A stretch of 15,697 nt of DNA from Boseongicola sp. SB0675_bin_26 (GTDB taxonomy: Bacteria; Pseudomonadota; Alphaproteobacteria; Rhodobacterales; Rhodobacteraceae): positions 1 through 15,697 of the forward strand of contig VYCX01000212.1 in assembly GCA_009843725.1 (NCBI GenBank), written 5' to 3'. The first letter of the stretch is position 1. Each line of letters opens with the position of its first letter. The notes under the pieces were generated by a model. It had not been told where the DNA came from. It did not search any database and was given only the letters and a program-made list of their open reading frames with translations. A program made the translations under genes and the position numbers. Shown piece by piece: positions 1-5,708 of the stretch.

Positions 1-63
1 ATGGGCTTCGGCTTATGGGGGCTGACGGTCGGGGTGGTGGGGGTCTCGCTTTCGATGGTGTGA
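1..63 (+). CDS. Possible C-terminal end of a membrane protein (partial, left edge)
   Basis: Frame 1 is open from the first base and stops at TGA 61-63. It gives 20 residues that are almost entirely Gly, Val, Leu, Trp and Ser, with the look of a final transmembrane helix (for example GLWGLTVGVVGVSL). No start or upstream sequence is available, so this may be the tail of a gene cut by the window edge or a chance reading frame. No family can be named. Confidence 0.25.
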   Translation: MGFGLWGLTVGVVGVSLSMV

Positions 64-68
64 ACCAT
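55..68. repeat. Short inverted repeat
   Basis: ATGGT-GTGA-ACCAT is a 5-bp stem with a 4-nt loop at the end of the putative upstream reading frame. It could be a small hairpin, but no T-run follows, so there is no real support for a terminator. Function unknown. Confidence 0.3.
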
Positions 69-170
69 AGAAGACCAGAGCGCCGCGTAGCGGCTCCGTT
101 GCCCAGACTCTTTCTCCTCTCTCGATCAGCCAGAGATTACAGGAGGTTGGGTTCATACACAAGAGGAAAT

Positions 171-187
171 CATGTGCATTGCACATG
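171..187. repeat. 17-bp near-perfect palindrome, candidate operator or oriT element
   Basis: CATGTGCATTGCACATG has 8-bp arms around a single T. The arm CATGTGCA recurs as a third copy at 236-243, 65 bp downstream. It lies in a 300-bp stretch without a convincing gene, just upstream of a run of RHH proteins. RHH proteins commonly bind short palindromes in their own promoters or at oriT, so an operator or transfer-origin role is a reasonable inference, but no nic site was recognised. Confidence 0.5.
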
Positions 188-219
188 GCGAAGCCGTGGA
201 AGCGGGATGCACGGGAGTT

Positions 220-235
220 GCATTTCCGGGAATGC
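220..235. repeat. 16-bp imperfect palindrome
   Basis: GCATTTCCGGGAATGC is self-complementary apart from one T:G pair. It is followed directly by another copy of CATGTGCA (236-243). Together with the palindromes at 171-187 and 350-361 it forms a cluster of dyad elements in the otherwise empty leader of the mobilization-type operon. Confidence 0.45.
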
Positions 236-282
236 CATGTGCAAGAAACGGACAAGGCGGAATCGCTGGAGAACGGGCAGGG

Positions 283-313
283 TTGGCATGCGCAGGGTTC
301 TGTGCAATATACA
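283..313 (+). promoter_or_regulatory. Candidate promoter of the RHH operon
   Basis: TTGGCA (283-288) and TATACA (308-313) resemble -35 and -10 boxes with a 19-nt spacer, which is longer than ideal. This AT-richer stretch lies 66 bp upstream of the first RHH start codon. The leader from 64 to 378 holds no convincing gene, only this candidate and the inverted repeats. The assignment is by eye and weak. Confidence 0.28.
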
Positions 314-349
314 AAAGGTGTCTGCAGTGACTTAAGAAGCGCGCCTTTA

Positions 350-361
350 GCAGGTACCTGC
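350..361. promoter_or_regulatory. 12-bp perfect palindrome before the first RHH gene
   Basis: GCAGGTACCTGC is a perfect 12-bp palindrome ending 6 bp before the AAGGAG ribosome-binding site of the first RHH gene. Its position between the candidate promoter and the start codon fits an autoregulatory operator for one of the RHH proteins. This is inferred from location only. Confidence 0.4.
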
Positions 362-378
362 ACATGAAGGAGACGACC

Positions 379-735
379 ATGCAAGAGGGGTCCGCGGAGC
401 CCAAGGCCGTCAGGAAGCAGAGGGCCGTCAAGGCAACGGACAGCGAATGGGACATCGCGCGCGCGCGGGCGAACGCCGCGCGGATGTCGGCGAGCGGCTA
501 CGTCGTCCGGCGTGCGCTTGCACCTGAAAGGGCGTCGGGGCCGTCGCTTGAAACGGTCGTGGCGCGGCTCGACCGCATCGAGACAGCGGTGCTGACGCTG
601 GCCGAGGTCGAGCGGATGCGGCTGGCGGAACGCGGCGAGGACGGCGGCTGGACGGCGGCGCTGCAGAGGGTCGAGCTCCGGCTTCGCACCGAGCGGACTG
701 TTTCCGGAGAGGCGGAGGGATCGCGATGGGCCTGA
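379..735 (+). CDS. Small RHH protein, MobC-like relaxosome accessory (first of array)
   Basis: This 118-aa basic protein probably binds DNA. Residues 16-47 (AVKATDSEWDIARARA and on to GYVVRRAL) have the strand-helix-helix pattern of ribbon-helix-helix domains in MobC-type plasmid mobilization proteins. Residues 56-105 form two leucine-spaced, charged helices likely to be coiled coil. The start at 379 is preferred over ATG 364 because AAGGAG (367-372) sits 6 nt before it. The stop overlaps the next gene's start by 10 bp, so the two are translationally coupled. A role in relaxosome assembly is inferred from the fold and from the relaxase fragment at the other end of the window. A plain transcriptional regulator is the alternative. 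Confidence 0.65.
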   Translation: MQEGSAEPKAVRKQRAVKATDSEWDIARARANAARMSASGYVVRRALAPERASGPSLETVVARLDRIETAVLTLAEVERMRLAERGEDGGWTAALQRVELRLRTERTVSGEAEGSRWA

Positions 736-1061
736 AGAGGGGACACCCGGTCTACTGCAGGGATCCCGCCGACTGGGACCGGATCAGGAAGCGCGCTGAC
801 TCGGTCGGCAGGAGCGTCTCGGAGTTCGTGATGACCTGCGCGCTGCACGACGGAGACGCGACGCCGCCTACCGTGCTTGCTCTCACGCCCGAGCGGCAGC
901 TGGAACTCTACAGGAACGTTCGCGAAATGCATCGCCGTATCGAGCAGATTTTCGACGAGAGGATGGACGGCTTTCCGGGGATAGACAGCGCAGTCCGCCT
1001 GCTGTTCCTCCTGCACGGCGGGGAGGAGAACCTCCACCTGCTGGCGGAGGGCGATGAATGA
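726..1061 (+). CDS. RHH-like protein with conserved C-terminal 'FDER' module
   Basis: This is a 111-aa protein. Residues 6-40 (HPVYCRDPADWDRIRKRA, then SVSEFVMTCAL) fit an RHH domain. The C-terminal half (about residues 47-111) contains MHRRIEQIFDERMDGFPG and LLFLLHGGEE. That half is duplicated in the downstream reading frame at 1537-1734. The start is set by GGAGGG (714-719) with a 6-nt spacer. The end overlaps the next gene in an ATGA arrangement (1058-1061). The role is probably DNA binding or relaxosome accessory. I do not recognise the C-terminal module. Confidence 0.6.
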   Translation: MGLKRGHPVYCRDPADWDRIRKRADSVGRSVSEFVMTCALHDGDATPPTVLALTPERQLELYRNVREMHRRIEQIFDERMDGFPGIDSAVRLLFLLHGGEENLHLLAEGDE

Positions 1062-1537
1062 CGCGGCCTCGCGGCATGCCGGAGAGGAAGACGTTCCATG
1101 TCTCCTGCACGGACGGGCAGTGGGCGGAGGCGAAGAGGCGGGCCGCAGCCGCCGGGATGAGGACGTCGCCCTGGCTCGTCGAGCGGGCGCTGGAGGCGGA
1201 CCTGTCGATCTTCGACGCGCGGCCGGAGCCGCAGCGGCTGGCGCTGAGCCCGAACCAGCAGGAGTGGATTCTGGGCGATGTCGAGCTGATGACGAACTCG
1301 CTCGAACAGCTTTTCAACGGCAAGGCGATCGAGGAGATGGGCAGGCAGGTCGCGCTTGTCCGCGACGCGAAGGTGAGGGAGATGATCGACGGCGGGCGGT
1401 TCGACGAGCTGTTCCTGGCCTTCGGGAAGCTCTTCGGGCCGGAGCGCGCCGAGAGGCTGCTGGCGAAGGTCGTGGCGGAGCGGCACGAGGCCGGTTCGGT
1501 CGAGGTGACCGTCGGTGGCCCGAAGAAGCGGTCGTGA
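1058..1537 (+). CDS. RHH-like mobilization accessory protein, copy A
   Basis: This 159-aa protein has an N-terminal RHH-like segment at residues 10-47 (KTFHVSCTDGQWAEAKRRA, then SPWLVERALEAD). It is followed by an acidic helical region (65-145) and a conserved tail SVEVTVGGP. It is a clear paralogue of the protein at 1731-2210. The first 55 residues are nearly identical while the helical region has diverged. GGAGGG (1046-1051) lies 6 nt before the start. The ATG overlaps the upstream stop, and its own stop overlaps the next ATG as TGATG. DNA binding within a relaxosome is inferred, not shown. Confidence 0.62.
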   Translation: MTRPRGMPERKTFHVSCTDGQWAEAKRRAAAAGMRTSPWLVERALEADLSIFDARPEPQRLALSPNQQEWILGDVELMTNSLEQLFNGKAIEEMGRQVALVRDAKVREMIDGGRFDELFLAFGKLFGPERAERLLAKVVAERHEAGSVEVTVGGPKKRS

Positions 1538-1734
1538 TGCCACCCGCCGTGCTCGTGCCGTCCGCTGGGCAAGGATTCGGTCCCTGCAAGGACGTTGGTG
1601 ACATGGACCGCCGCGTCGACCCGATCTTCGACGAAAGGCTGGACGGCTCTCCGGGGAATGCCCGCGCGATGCGCCTGCCATTCCTTCTGCATGGCGGCGA
1701 GGACAGCCTCCGCCTGCCGGAGGGTCCCGGGTGA
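1537..1734 (+). pseudogene. Truncated copy of the FDER-module protein (lacks RHH domain)
   Basis: This 65-residue frame starts at an ATG overlapping the preceding stop (TGATG) and ends in a GTGA overlap with the next gene. It aligns without gaps along most of its length to residues about 47-111 of the protein at 726-1061. Examples are MDRRVDPIFDERLDGSPG versus MHRRIEQIFDERMDGFPG, and LPFLLHGGEDSL versus LLFLLHGGEENL. The N-terminal RHH domain is missing, as expected if a tandem duplication began inside the parental gene. The frame and coupling are intact, so it may still be translated, either as a partner module or only to couple translation onward. It is broken relative to its parent but not obviously dead. 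Confidence 0.6.
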
Positions 1735-2210
1735 CGCGGTCCCGGGTCAGGCCGGAAAGGAGAACGTTCTACATCTCCTGCACGGACGGGCAGTGGGCGG
1801 AGGCGAAGACAAGGGCCGCCGCCGCCGGCATGAAGACGTCGCCCTGGCTCGTCGAGCGGGCGCTGGAGGCGGACCTGTCGATCTTCGACGAGCGTCCGGA
1901 GCCGGAGCGGCTGGCGCTGAGCGAAACCTGGCAGCGCTGCATTGCGGAAAATGTGGAGTACATGACGGACTGGGTCGGGGAGTTGTTCGACGAGAAGGCG
2001 ATCGAGAGGATCGGCAACCAGGTCGCGTTCATGTGCGACGTCATGGTGACGGAAATGATCGCCGACGGCAGGACCGACGAGGCGTTCCTGGCGTTCGAGA
2101 GGCTCGTCGGGCCGGAGAACGCGGAATGGCTGCTGGCGAAGGCCGTGAAGGAATGGCACGGGGCGAAGTCGGTCGAGGTCAGGATCGGCGGCCCGACGAG
2201 GCGGGCGTGA
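1731..2210 (+). CDS. RHH-like mobilization accessory protein, copy B
   Basis: This 159-aa protein is the same length as copy A at 1058-1537. It shares the N-terminal RHH-like segment (KTSPWLVERALEADLSIFDE) and the tail SVEVRIGGP. The region around residues 65-145 differs more, and carries added Cys, Trp and Met. The start is GTG at 1731, supported by GGAGGG (1719-1724) at a 6-nt spacer, exactly as in copy A. It is the last gene of the coupled RHH run, and the halogenase follows about 150 bp later on the same strand. Function is inferred as for copy A. Confidence 0.62.
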   Translation: MTRSRVRPERRTFYISCTDGQWAEAKTRAAAAGMKTSPWLVERALEADLSIFDERPEPERLALSETWQRCIAENVEYMTDWVGELFDEKAIERIGNQVAFMCDVMVTEMIADGRTDEAFLAFERLVGPENAEWLLAKAVKEWHGAKSVEVRIGGPTRRA

Positions 2211-2227
2211 CGCGCCCGGGCCGGACG

Positions 2228-2244
2228 GCGGCTCCGGAAGCCGC
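2228..2244. repeat. Small hairpin after the RHH operon
   Basis: GCGGCT-CCGGA-AGCCGC has a 6-bp perfect stem and 5-nt loop, 18 bp after the stop of RHH copy B. No T-run follows, so an intrinsic terminator is doubtful. The rest of 2211-2350 shows no gene or clear promoter, so the halogenase may be read from upstream. Confidence 0.3.
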
Positions 2245-2350
2245 TCGGGGAGAACGGGCCGCGGGCGAAACGGCTGGCATCGGCTGTCCGTCCATGAGCT
2301 GCGAACGCGCTGAAACGGGGTGCGCTTGGAGTTCGGGTCGGCAACCACGC

Positions 2351-2356
2351 GGAGGT
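2351..2356 (+). promoter_or_regulatory. Ribosome-binding site that sets the halogenase start at TTG
   Basis: GGAGGT lies 5 nt upstream of TTG 2362. Translation from that TTG gives an N-terminus (MNDQRIRKVVIAGGGTAGW) that matches the usual start of PrnA-type halogenases almost residue for residue. The upstream GTG at 2320 would add 14 residues with no family counterpart. Confidence 0.7.
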
Positions 2357-2361
2357 GGAGC

Positions 2362-3852
2362 TTGAACGACCAGAGGATTCGAAAAGTCGTCATAGCCGGT
2401 GGCGGCACCGCGGGGTGGATGACTGCGGCGACGCTCGCAAAGCTGCTCGGCAAGACCCTGGACATCAAGCTGATCGAGTCGGAGGAGATCGGCACGGTTG
2501 GCGTCGGGGAGGCGACAATACCTCCGCTGAAATGGCAGCATCGTCTTCTGTCGATCAGGGAGCCGGAATTTCTGCATGCCGTTCAGGGCACGTTCAAGCT
2601 TGGCATCCGCTTCGAGAACTGGCGGGATCTCGGAGGGAGATACTTCCATGTCTTCGGCAACTCCGGCCGAAGCAGCGGGGTGGCCGAATTCCAGCATTTC
2701 TGGCTCAGGGGCCGGAAACTGGGCATCGCGGGTGAGTTCGGAGAGTACTGCAAGGAGTGGGCGGCGGCGCGAAGCGGGCGGTTCGGACTGATCCTGAACT
2801 GCATTCTGGACTACGCCTACCACATTGACGCCTCCCTCTATGCCAAGCTCTTGCGCGACACGGCCGAAGGGTACGGCGTCATGCGGCAGGAGGCGCGCAT
2901 CGCGCAGGTTGTGCAGGATTCGTGCAACGGCTTCATTTCCGGCTTGCGCCTGCAATCCGGACAACTGGTCGAGGGAGACCTGTTCATTGACTGCACGGGC
3001 TTTCGCGGACTTCTGATCGAACAGACGCTCAATGCCGGCTACGAAGATTGGGGCCACTGGCTGCCCTGCGACAGCGCGATTGCCGTCCAGGCCGAACCAA
3101 CGGAGCCGCCACGTCCCTACACGCGCGCCATCGCCTGCGAGGCGGGGTGGCAGTGGCGCATACCCTTGCAGCATCGGGTCGGCAACGGCATCGTCTACAG
3201 CACCCGGCACTGGTCCGACGACGAGGCCAGAACCCGGCTGCTCGACAACGTTCGGGGGCGGCTGGTCACGGAGCCTCGCGTGATTCGCTTCAGAGCCGGG
3301 CAGAGGCGCAGGCACTGGCACAGGAACTGCGTGGCGGTGGGGCTGGCATCCGGTTTCATCGAGCCCTTGGAATCAACCAGCATTCATCTCATTCAGCGCA
3401 GCGTGACGCGCCTGGTGCAGATGTTTCCGAACAAGGGCATCCGCGAATCCGACGTTCTCGAATTCAACAGGCAGATGCGGGTCGAGACCGACAACGTCCG
3501 GGACTTCATCATCCTGCACTACCATGTCACGGAGCGGACGGATTCCCCGTTTTGGCGGCAGTGCCGCATGATGGAGATTCCCGATTCCCTCAGGCACCGC
3601 ATCGAGCTGTTCAGACAAGGCGGACGCGTGTTCAAGACGTCGGAAGAGCTGTTCGGCGAGACCTCCTGGCTGCAGGTGATGCTCGGTCAGGGGCTGGTGC
3701 CCGAACAGCATCATCCCGCCGTCAACTCGATGGGCAATGAGGAACTCCGCGATTTCCTCGAAGGAATCCGCGACGAGGTCGGCAATGCGGTCGATCGGCT
3801 TCCGGATCACCAGCGCTTCATTGACGACTACTGCAAGGCGCCCGCGGATTGA
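2362..3852 (+). CDS. Flavin-dependent tryptophan halogenase, likely peptidyl-Trp
   Basis: This 496-aa enzyme matches the PrnA-type FADH2-dependent Trp halogenase family (PF04820). These enzymes make HOX at the flavin and pass it through a tunnel to a Lys that halogenates indole. Visible motifs are the FAD-binding GGGTAG (residues 13-18), GEATIPP (49-55), catalytic Lys79 in GTFKLGIRF (same number as PrnA Lys79), the GWxWxIP signature (262-268) and Glu337 in EPLEST (equivalent to PrnA Glu346). The TTG start is chosen on the ribosome-binding site and PrnA alignment. No flavin reductase is encoded nearby. The co-located NHLP precursor has a single core Trp, so a peptide substrate is inferred, as for the sponge-associated brominase SrpI. 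Chloride versus bromide and the ring position cannot be read from sequence. Confidence 0.9.
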   Translation: MNDQRIRKVVIAGGGTAGWMTAATLAKLLGKTLDIKLIESEEIGTVGVGEATIPPLKWQHRLLSIREPEFLHAVQGTFKLGIRFENWRDLGGRYFHVFGNSGRSSGVAEFQHFWLRGRKLGIAGEFGEYCKEWAAARSGRFGLILNCILDYAYHIDASLYAKLLRDTAEGYGVMRQEARIAQVVQDSCNGFISGLRLQSGQLVEGDLFIDCTGFRGLLIEQTLNAGYEDWGHWLPCDSAIAVQAEPTEPPRPYTRAIACEAGWQWRIPLQHRVGNGIVYSTRHWSDDEARTRLLDNVRGRLVTEPRVIRFRAGQRRRHWHRNCVAVGLASGFIEPLESTSIHLIQRSVTRLVQMFPNKGIRESDVLEFNRQMRVETDNVRDFIILHYHVTERTDSPFWRQCRMMEIPDSLRHRIELFRQGGRVFKTSEELFGETSWLQVMLGQGLVPEQHHPAVNSMGNEELRDFLEGIRDEVGNAVDRLPDHQRFIDDYCKAPAD

Positions 3853-3892
3853 ATCCGGCCCCGCAATGCGGATGGCGCGAAGGGGGCCGGAT
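3853..3892 (+). terminator. Strong stem-loop immediately after the halogenase stop
   Basis: ATCCGGCCCC (3853-3862) and GGGGCCGGAT (3883-3892) form a perfect 10-bp GC-rich stem with a 20-nt loop, starting at the first base after the halogenase stop. No T-run follows. It may act as an mRNA 3' stabiliser or a termination or attenuation structure between convergent genes. A second small hairpin, CCGGG/CCCGG (3931-3949), followed by CTTTGT, lies 40 bp on. Confidence 0.45.
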
Positions 3893-4065
3893 CCGCCGGG
3901 CAGTGTGCGACGACACAAGCTTCGATGGACCCGGGAAGCGTAGACCCGGCTTTGTCAGGTTCGGAAAGTTCGCCGGGCGGGAATTGCGGGTTGGTCCATG
4001 AGCAATCCGTTGGAATCCCTTCCATTGGGCGGGGCAGCCAGTGTCCGGGAGAAGCGAAGCCCTCG

Positions 4066-5040
4066 TCAATTCGCCGGATCCGCGGCAGCCATAGACGGCT
4101 GCCGCTTCATGCCGACCCAGTCGACTTCCGGTTCCTGGCGCCAGGTCGAAACCGTGCCGTCCAGCCGTCTGTTCGGCACCTCGGCCTGGAACCTGGCCTT
4201 TCTGCAATCCCGATCCGGGTCGGCGTCGGGGAGCACCGCCAGAACGCGGACTTCGACCGATTCCCGCAACGGCGCATCTTCCCGGGTGGTTGGATCCTGG
4301 AATGCAGTATGGAAGACCGCGCGCGAAGCGGCATCTTCCTGGCGCGAGTCGTATTGCTTGAAGATCAACGCCTCGCTCGGCTTCATGTTCGGGAAGTAAT
4401 GCCACATCTGGCCCGGTTCGTGAATCAGGCGGCAATTGATCACGCGTGTTTGCGGTTCGGAGCGCCGCAGGCAATCGGCGTAAACGATGTCGTCAGCGGA
4501 GACCGAGGCGAGATCGCACAGCGCCAGCGGCCCCGATTCGATCGGACGGTCTGGATTCGTTCCGCGCCAGATGTTGAACAGGGCGAAGTGGTGCCCTTCC
4601 GGCACTTCGACAAAGTCCTCGATCATTGGAGAAAAGTCGGCGTGAGCGCCCACCCCGTAGAGACCCCGTCCAGCGGGTCCCGTTGCTCTTCCAGTGCGAA
4701 AGCCATGCTGCACGGCCTTGGCGGACAGGCACCCTGTGGCGGCCTCGACCAGACTTTCGCAATGCCTCAGGAATTGGCCGGTCACACGGGAATGATTGCG
4801 AAAATCCAGATCATCTGGCGCATCGACCAGCTGGAAGCCCTCGCGCTCGATGCTTGGCGCGCGCTTCAGCGAACGGGCGTCGTGGATCCGCATCTCCCTG
4901 CGGCAAATCGCGTCCCTGCTGCCATCCGGATCGAACGCGTCCTCTGCGTTCAGACGCGCAGACCGATGTCTCGGGCTGACGAAGACGCTGTCCGAGATCA
5001 CGAAAGGCGTATCCAGAAGCGGTGGCAGTCGTCCGATCAT
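4066..5040 (-). CDS. CmcJ/NvfI-family putative Fe(II)/2-oxoglutarate oxygenase
   Basis: This 324-aa protein resembles the CmcJ/NvfI (AsaB-like) oxidoreductase family. Members hydroxylate or desaturate natural products and act as non-haem iron, 2-oxoglutarate enzymes. Features in order are the N-terminal RIHDARSL...SIEREGF segment (51-69), HADFS (133-137, likely HxD iron ligands His133/Asp135), an NIWRG...PLALCD core (156-176), WHYFPNM (213-219), LIFKQYDSR (225-233), and FHTAFQDP with likely distal ligand His244. RESVEVR (259-265) follows, with a candidate 2OG-binding Arg. About 50 extra residues at the C-terminus are outside the core. It is convergent with the halogenase and has its own promoter candidate at 5085-5111. 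GGAG lies 10 nt before the start. Hydroxylation or desaturation of the core peptide is inferred; the site is unknown. Iron-ligand assignments are by pattern. Confidence 0.75.
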   Translation of the reverse strand: MIGRLPPLLDTPFVISDSVFVSPRHRSARLNAEDAFDPDGSRDAICRREMRIHDARSLKRAPSIEREGFQLVDAPDDLDFRNHSRVTGQFLRHCESLVEAATGCLSAKAVQHGFRTGRATGPAGRGLYGVGAHADFSPMIEDFVEVPEGHHFALFNIWRGTNPDRPIESGPLALCDLASVSADDIVYADCLRRSEPQTRVINCRLIHEPGQMWHYFPNMKPSEALIFKQYDSRQEDAASRAVFHTAFQDPTTREDAPLRESVEVRVLAVLPDADPDRDCRKARFQAEVPNRRLDGTVSTWRQEPEVDWVGMKRQPSMAAADPAN

Positions 5041-5084
5041 CTGTCTTTCGCTCCACGCCCGCTCGGCCTGCCGGTCGTGTTCAC

Positions 5085-5111
5085 ATTATCGAACGCACCG
5101 ATTTGCATCAA
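5085..5111 (-). promoter_or_regulatory. Candidate promoter of the oxygenase gene
   Basis: Read on the minus strand, TTGATG (5106-5111), a 15-nt spacer and GATAAT (5085-5090) resemble sigma-70 boxes, giving a 5' leader of about 40 nt. The -10 region continues as ATAATGTG, the same 8-mer as in the precursor promoter at 13531-13538. The spacer is slightly short. Confidence 0.45.
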
Positions 5112-5212
5112 GCTGCGCGTTGCTCCATGGTCCGGGCGTGGCCCGGAACTCCTGCAACGCTTCGGCGCTCCGCCACTCCTGGCGGTGGGGGCATCCGGAC
5201 GGGCCCGCTTCA

Positions 5213-5227
5213 TTGGCATGGTGCCAA
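5213..5227. promoter_or_regulatory. Operator-like palindrome in the divergent intergenic region
   Basis: TTGGCA-TGG-TGCCAA has perfect 6-bp arms and a 3-nt centre, the form of a dimeric regulator site. It lies between the divergent oxygenase (start 5040) and methyltransferase (start 5709). No regulator gene is visible in the cluster. The site is unproven. Confidence 0.35.
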
Positions 5228-5457
5228 CACTGCAGAACCAGAAAACACGGGCGTGAAGAAAGCTCGGGTGACCGTTTGGTCCCTGTCCGAGGCAGGCCGG
5301 ATCGCCGAGGCGGTCAATGAGCGCGATCCGCTTGCTGCCGTCGCGAGAGTGTCGATGCCTGATTCCGACACTTCCGGAAAACAGCCGGTCGGGTGCAGCA
5401 GGAACTTATGCACGACCGCGCAATCCAGGTCGGAGGCGTGTCGTGGAGAACGGCTGC

Positions 5458-5474
5458 TGCAGCTTTGTGCTGCA
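5458..5474. repeat. Inverted repeat in the 5041-5708 gap
   Basis: TGCAGC-TTTGT-GCTGCA is a perfect 6-bp stem with a 5-nt loop, 10 bp before a larger hairpin at 5484-5509. The 668-bp region 5041-5708 holds no convincing gene: its open frames in both directions lack family signatures and conserved starts. It may be a regulatory leader or decayed sequence. Confidence 0.4.
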
Positions 5475-5483
5475 CCTGATGCT

Positions 5484-5509
5484 TGGCGGGACATACGGTG
5501 GTCCCGCCA
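5484..5509. repeat. 9-bp stem hairpin in the 5041-5708 gap
   Basis: TGGCGGGAC and GTCCCGCCA form a perfect 9-bp stem around an 8-nt loop. It lies 200 bp upstream of the methyltransferase start. There is no following T-run. It could be an RNA structure in the methyltransferase leader, an operator, or a remnant of a mobile-element end. Confidence 0.45.
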
Positions 5510-5708
5510 GTGAGCTGGCGTCGTCCCGTTGCACAGACGAGCCGCAAAATTAGACGCAGCCTGCCCTGAGTTCACGAACGGCGGGCGAACCCAGCCGTTT
5601 CCGACTGACCAGCCCGGTTGGGCTGAGGCTGATCGCCGACCGCCTCGCCAAGCTTGCGCAACGATGCCCTGCCTGCGTATGGTTCGGACATCATTGGGAT
5701 CTGGAAAC

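Larger units (their letters stand above)
864..2210 (+). repeat. Tandem duplication, unit about 673 bp
   Basis: Unit A is about 864-1537 and unit B about 1540-2210. Each contains a C-terminal FDER module followed by a 159-aa RHH protein. Blocks of exact nucleotide identity keep a constant 673-bp offset, for example 1101-1136 with 1774-1809 (36 bp) and 1162-1217 with 1835-1890 (56 bp). Identity is concentrated in the 5' third of the 159-aa genes. The flanking modules and 3' parts have diverged. Confidence 0.75.

Noticed and set aside
2320..2361. GTG 2320 as the halogenase start
   Set aside because: It adds 14 residues not seen in PrnA-like enzymes and has no ribosome-binding site. TTG 2362 has GGAGGT at 5 nt and puts the catalytic lysine at 79.
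1314..2495. 393-aa minus-strand open frame across the RHH genes and halogenase start
   Set aside because: It is Arg/Pro/Ser-rich and antisense to coupled genes with good ribosome-binding sites and paralogy, so it is a shadow frame.
5529..5708. Longer N-terminus for the methyltransferase
   Set aside because: The 60 extra residues are Arg/Pro-rich with no methyltransferase similarity; the family-like sequence starts after ATG 5709.
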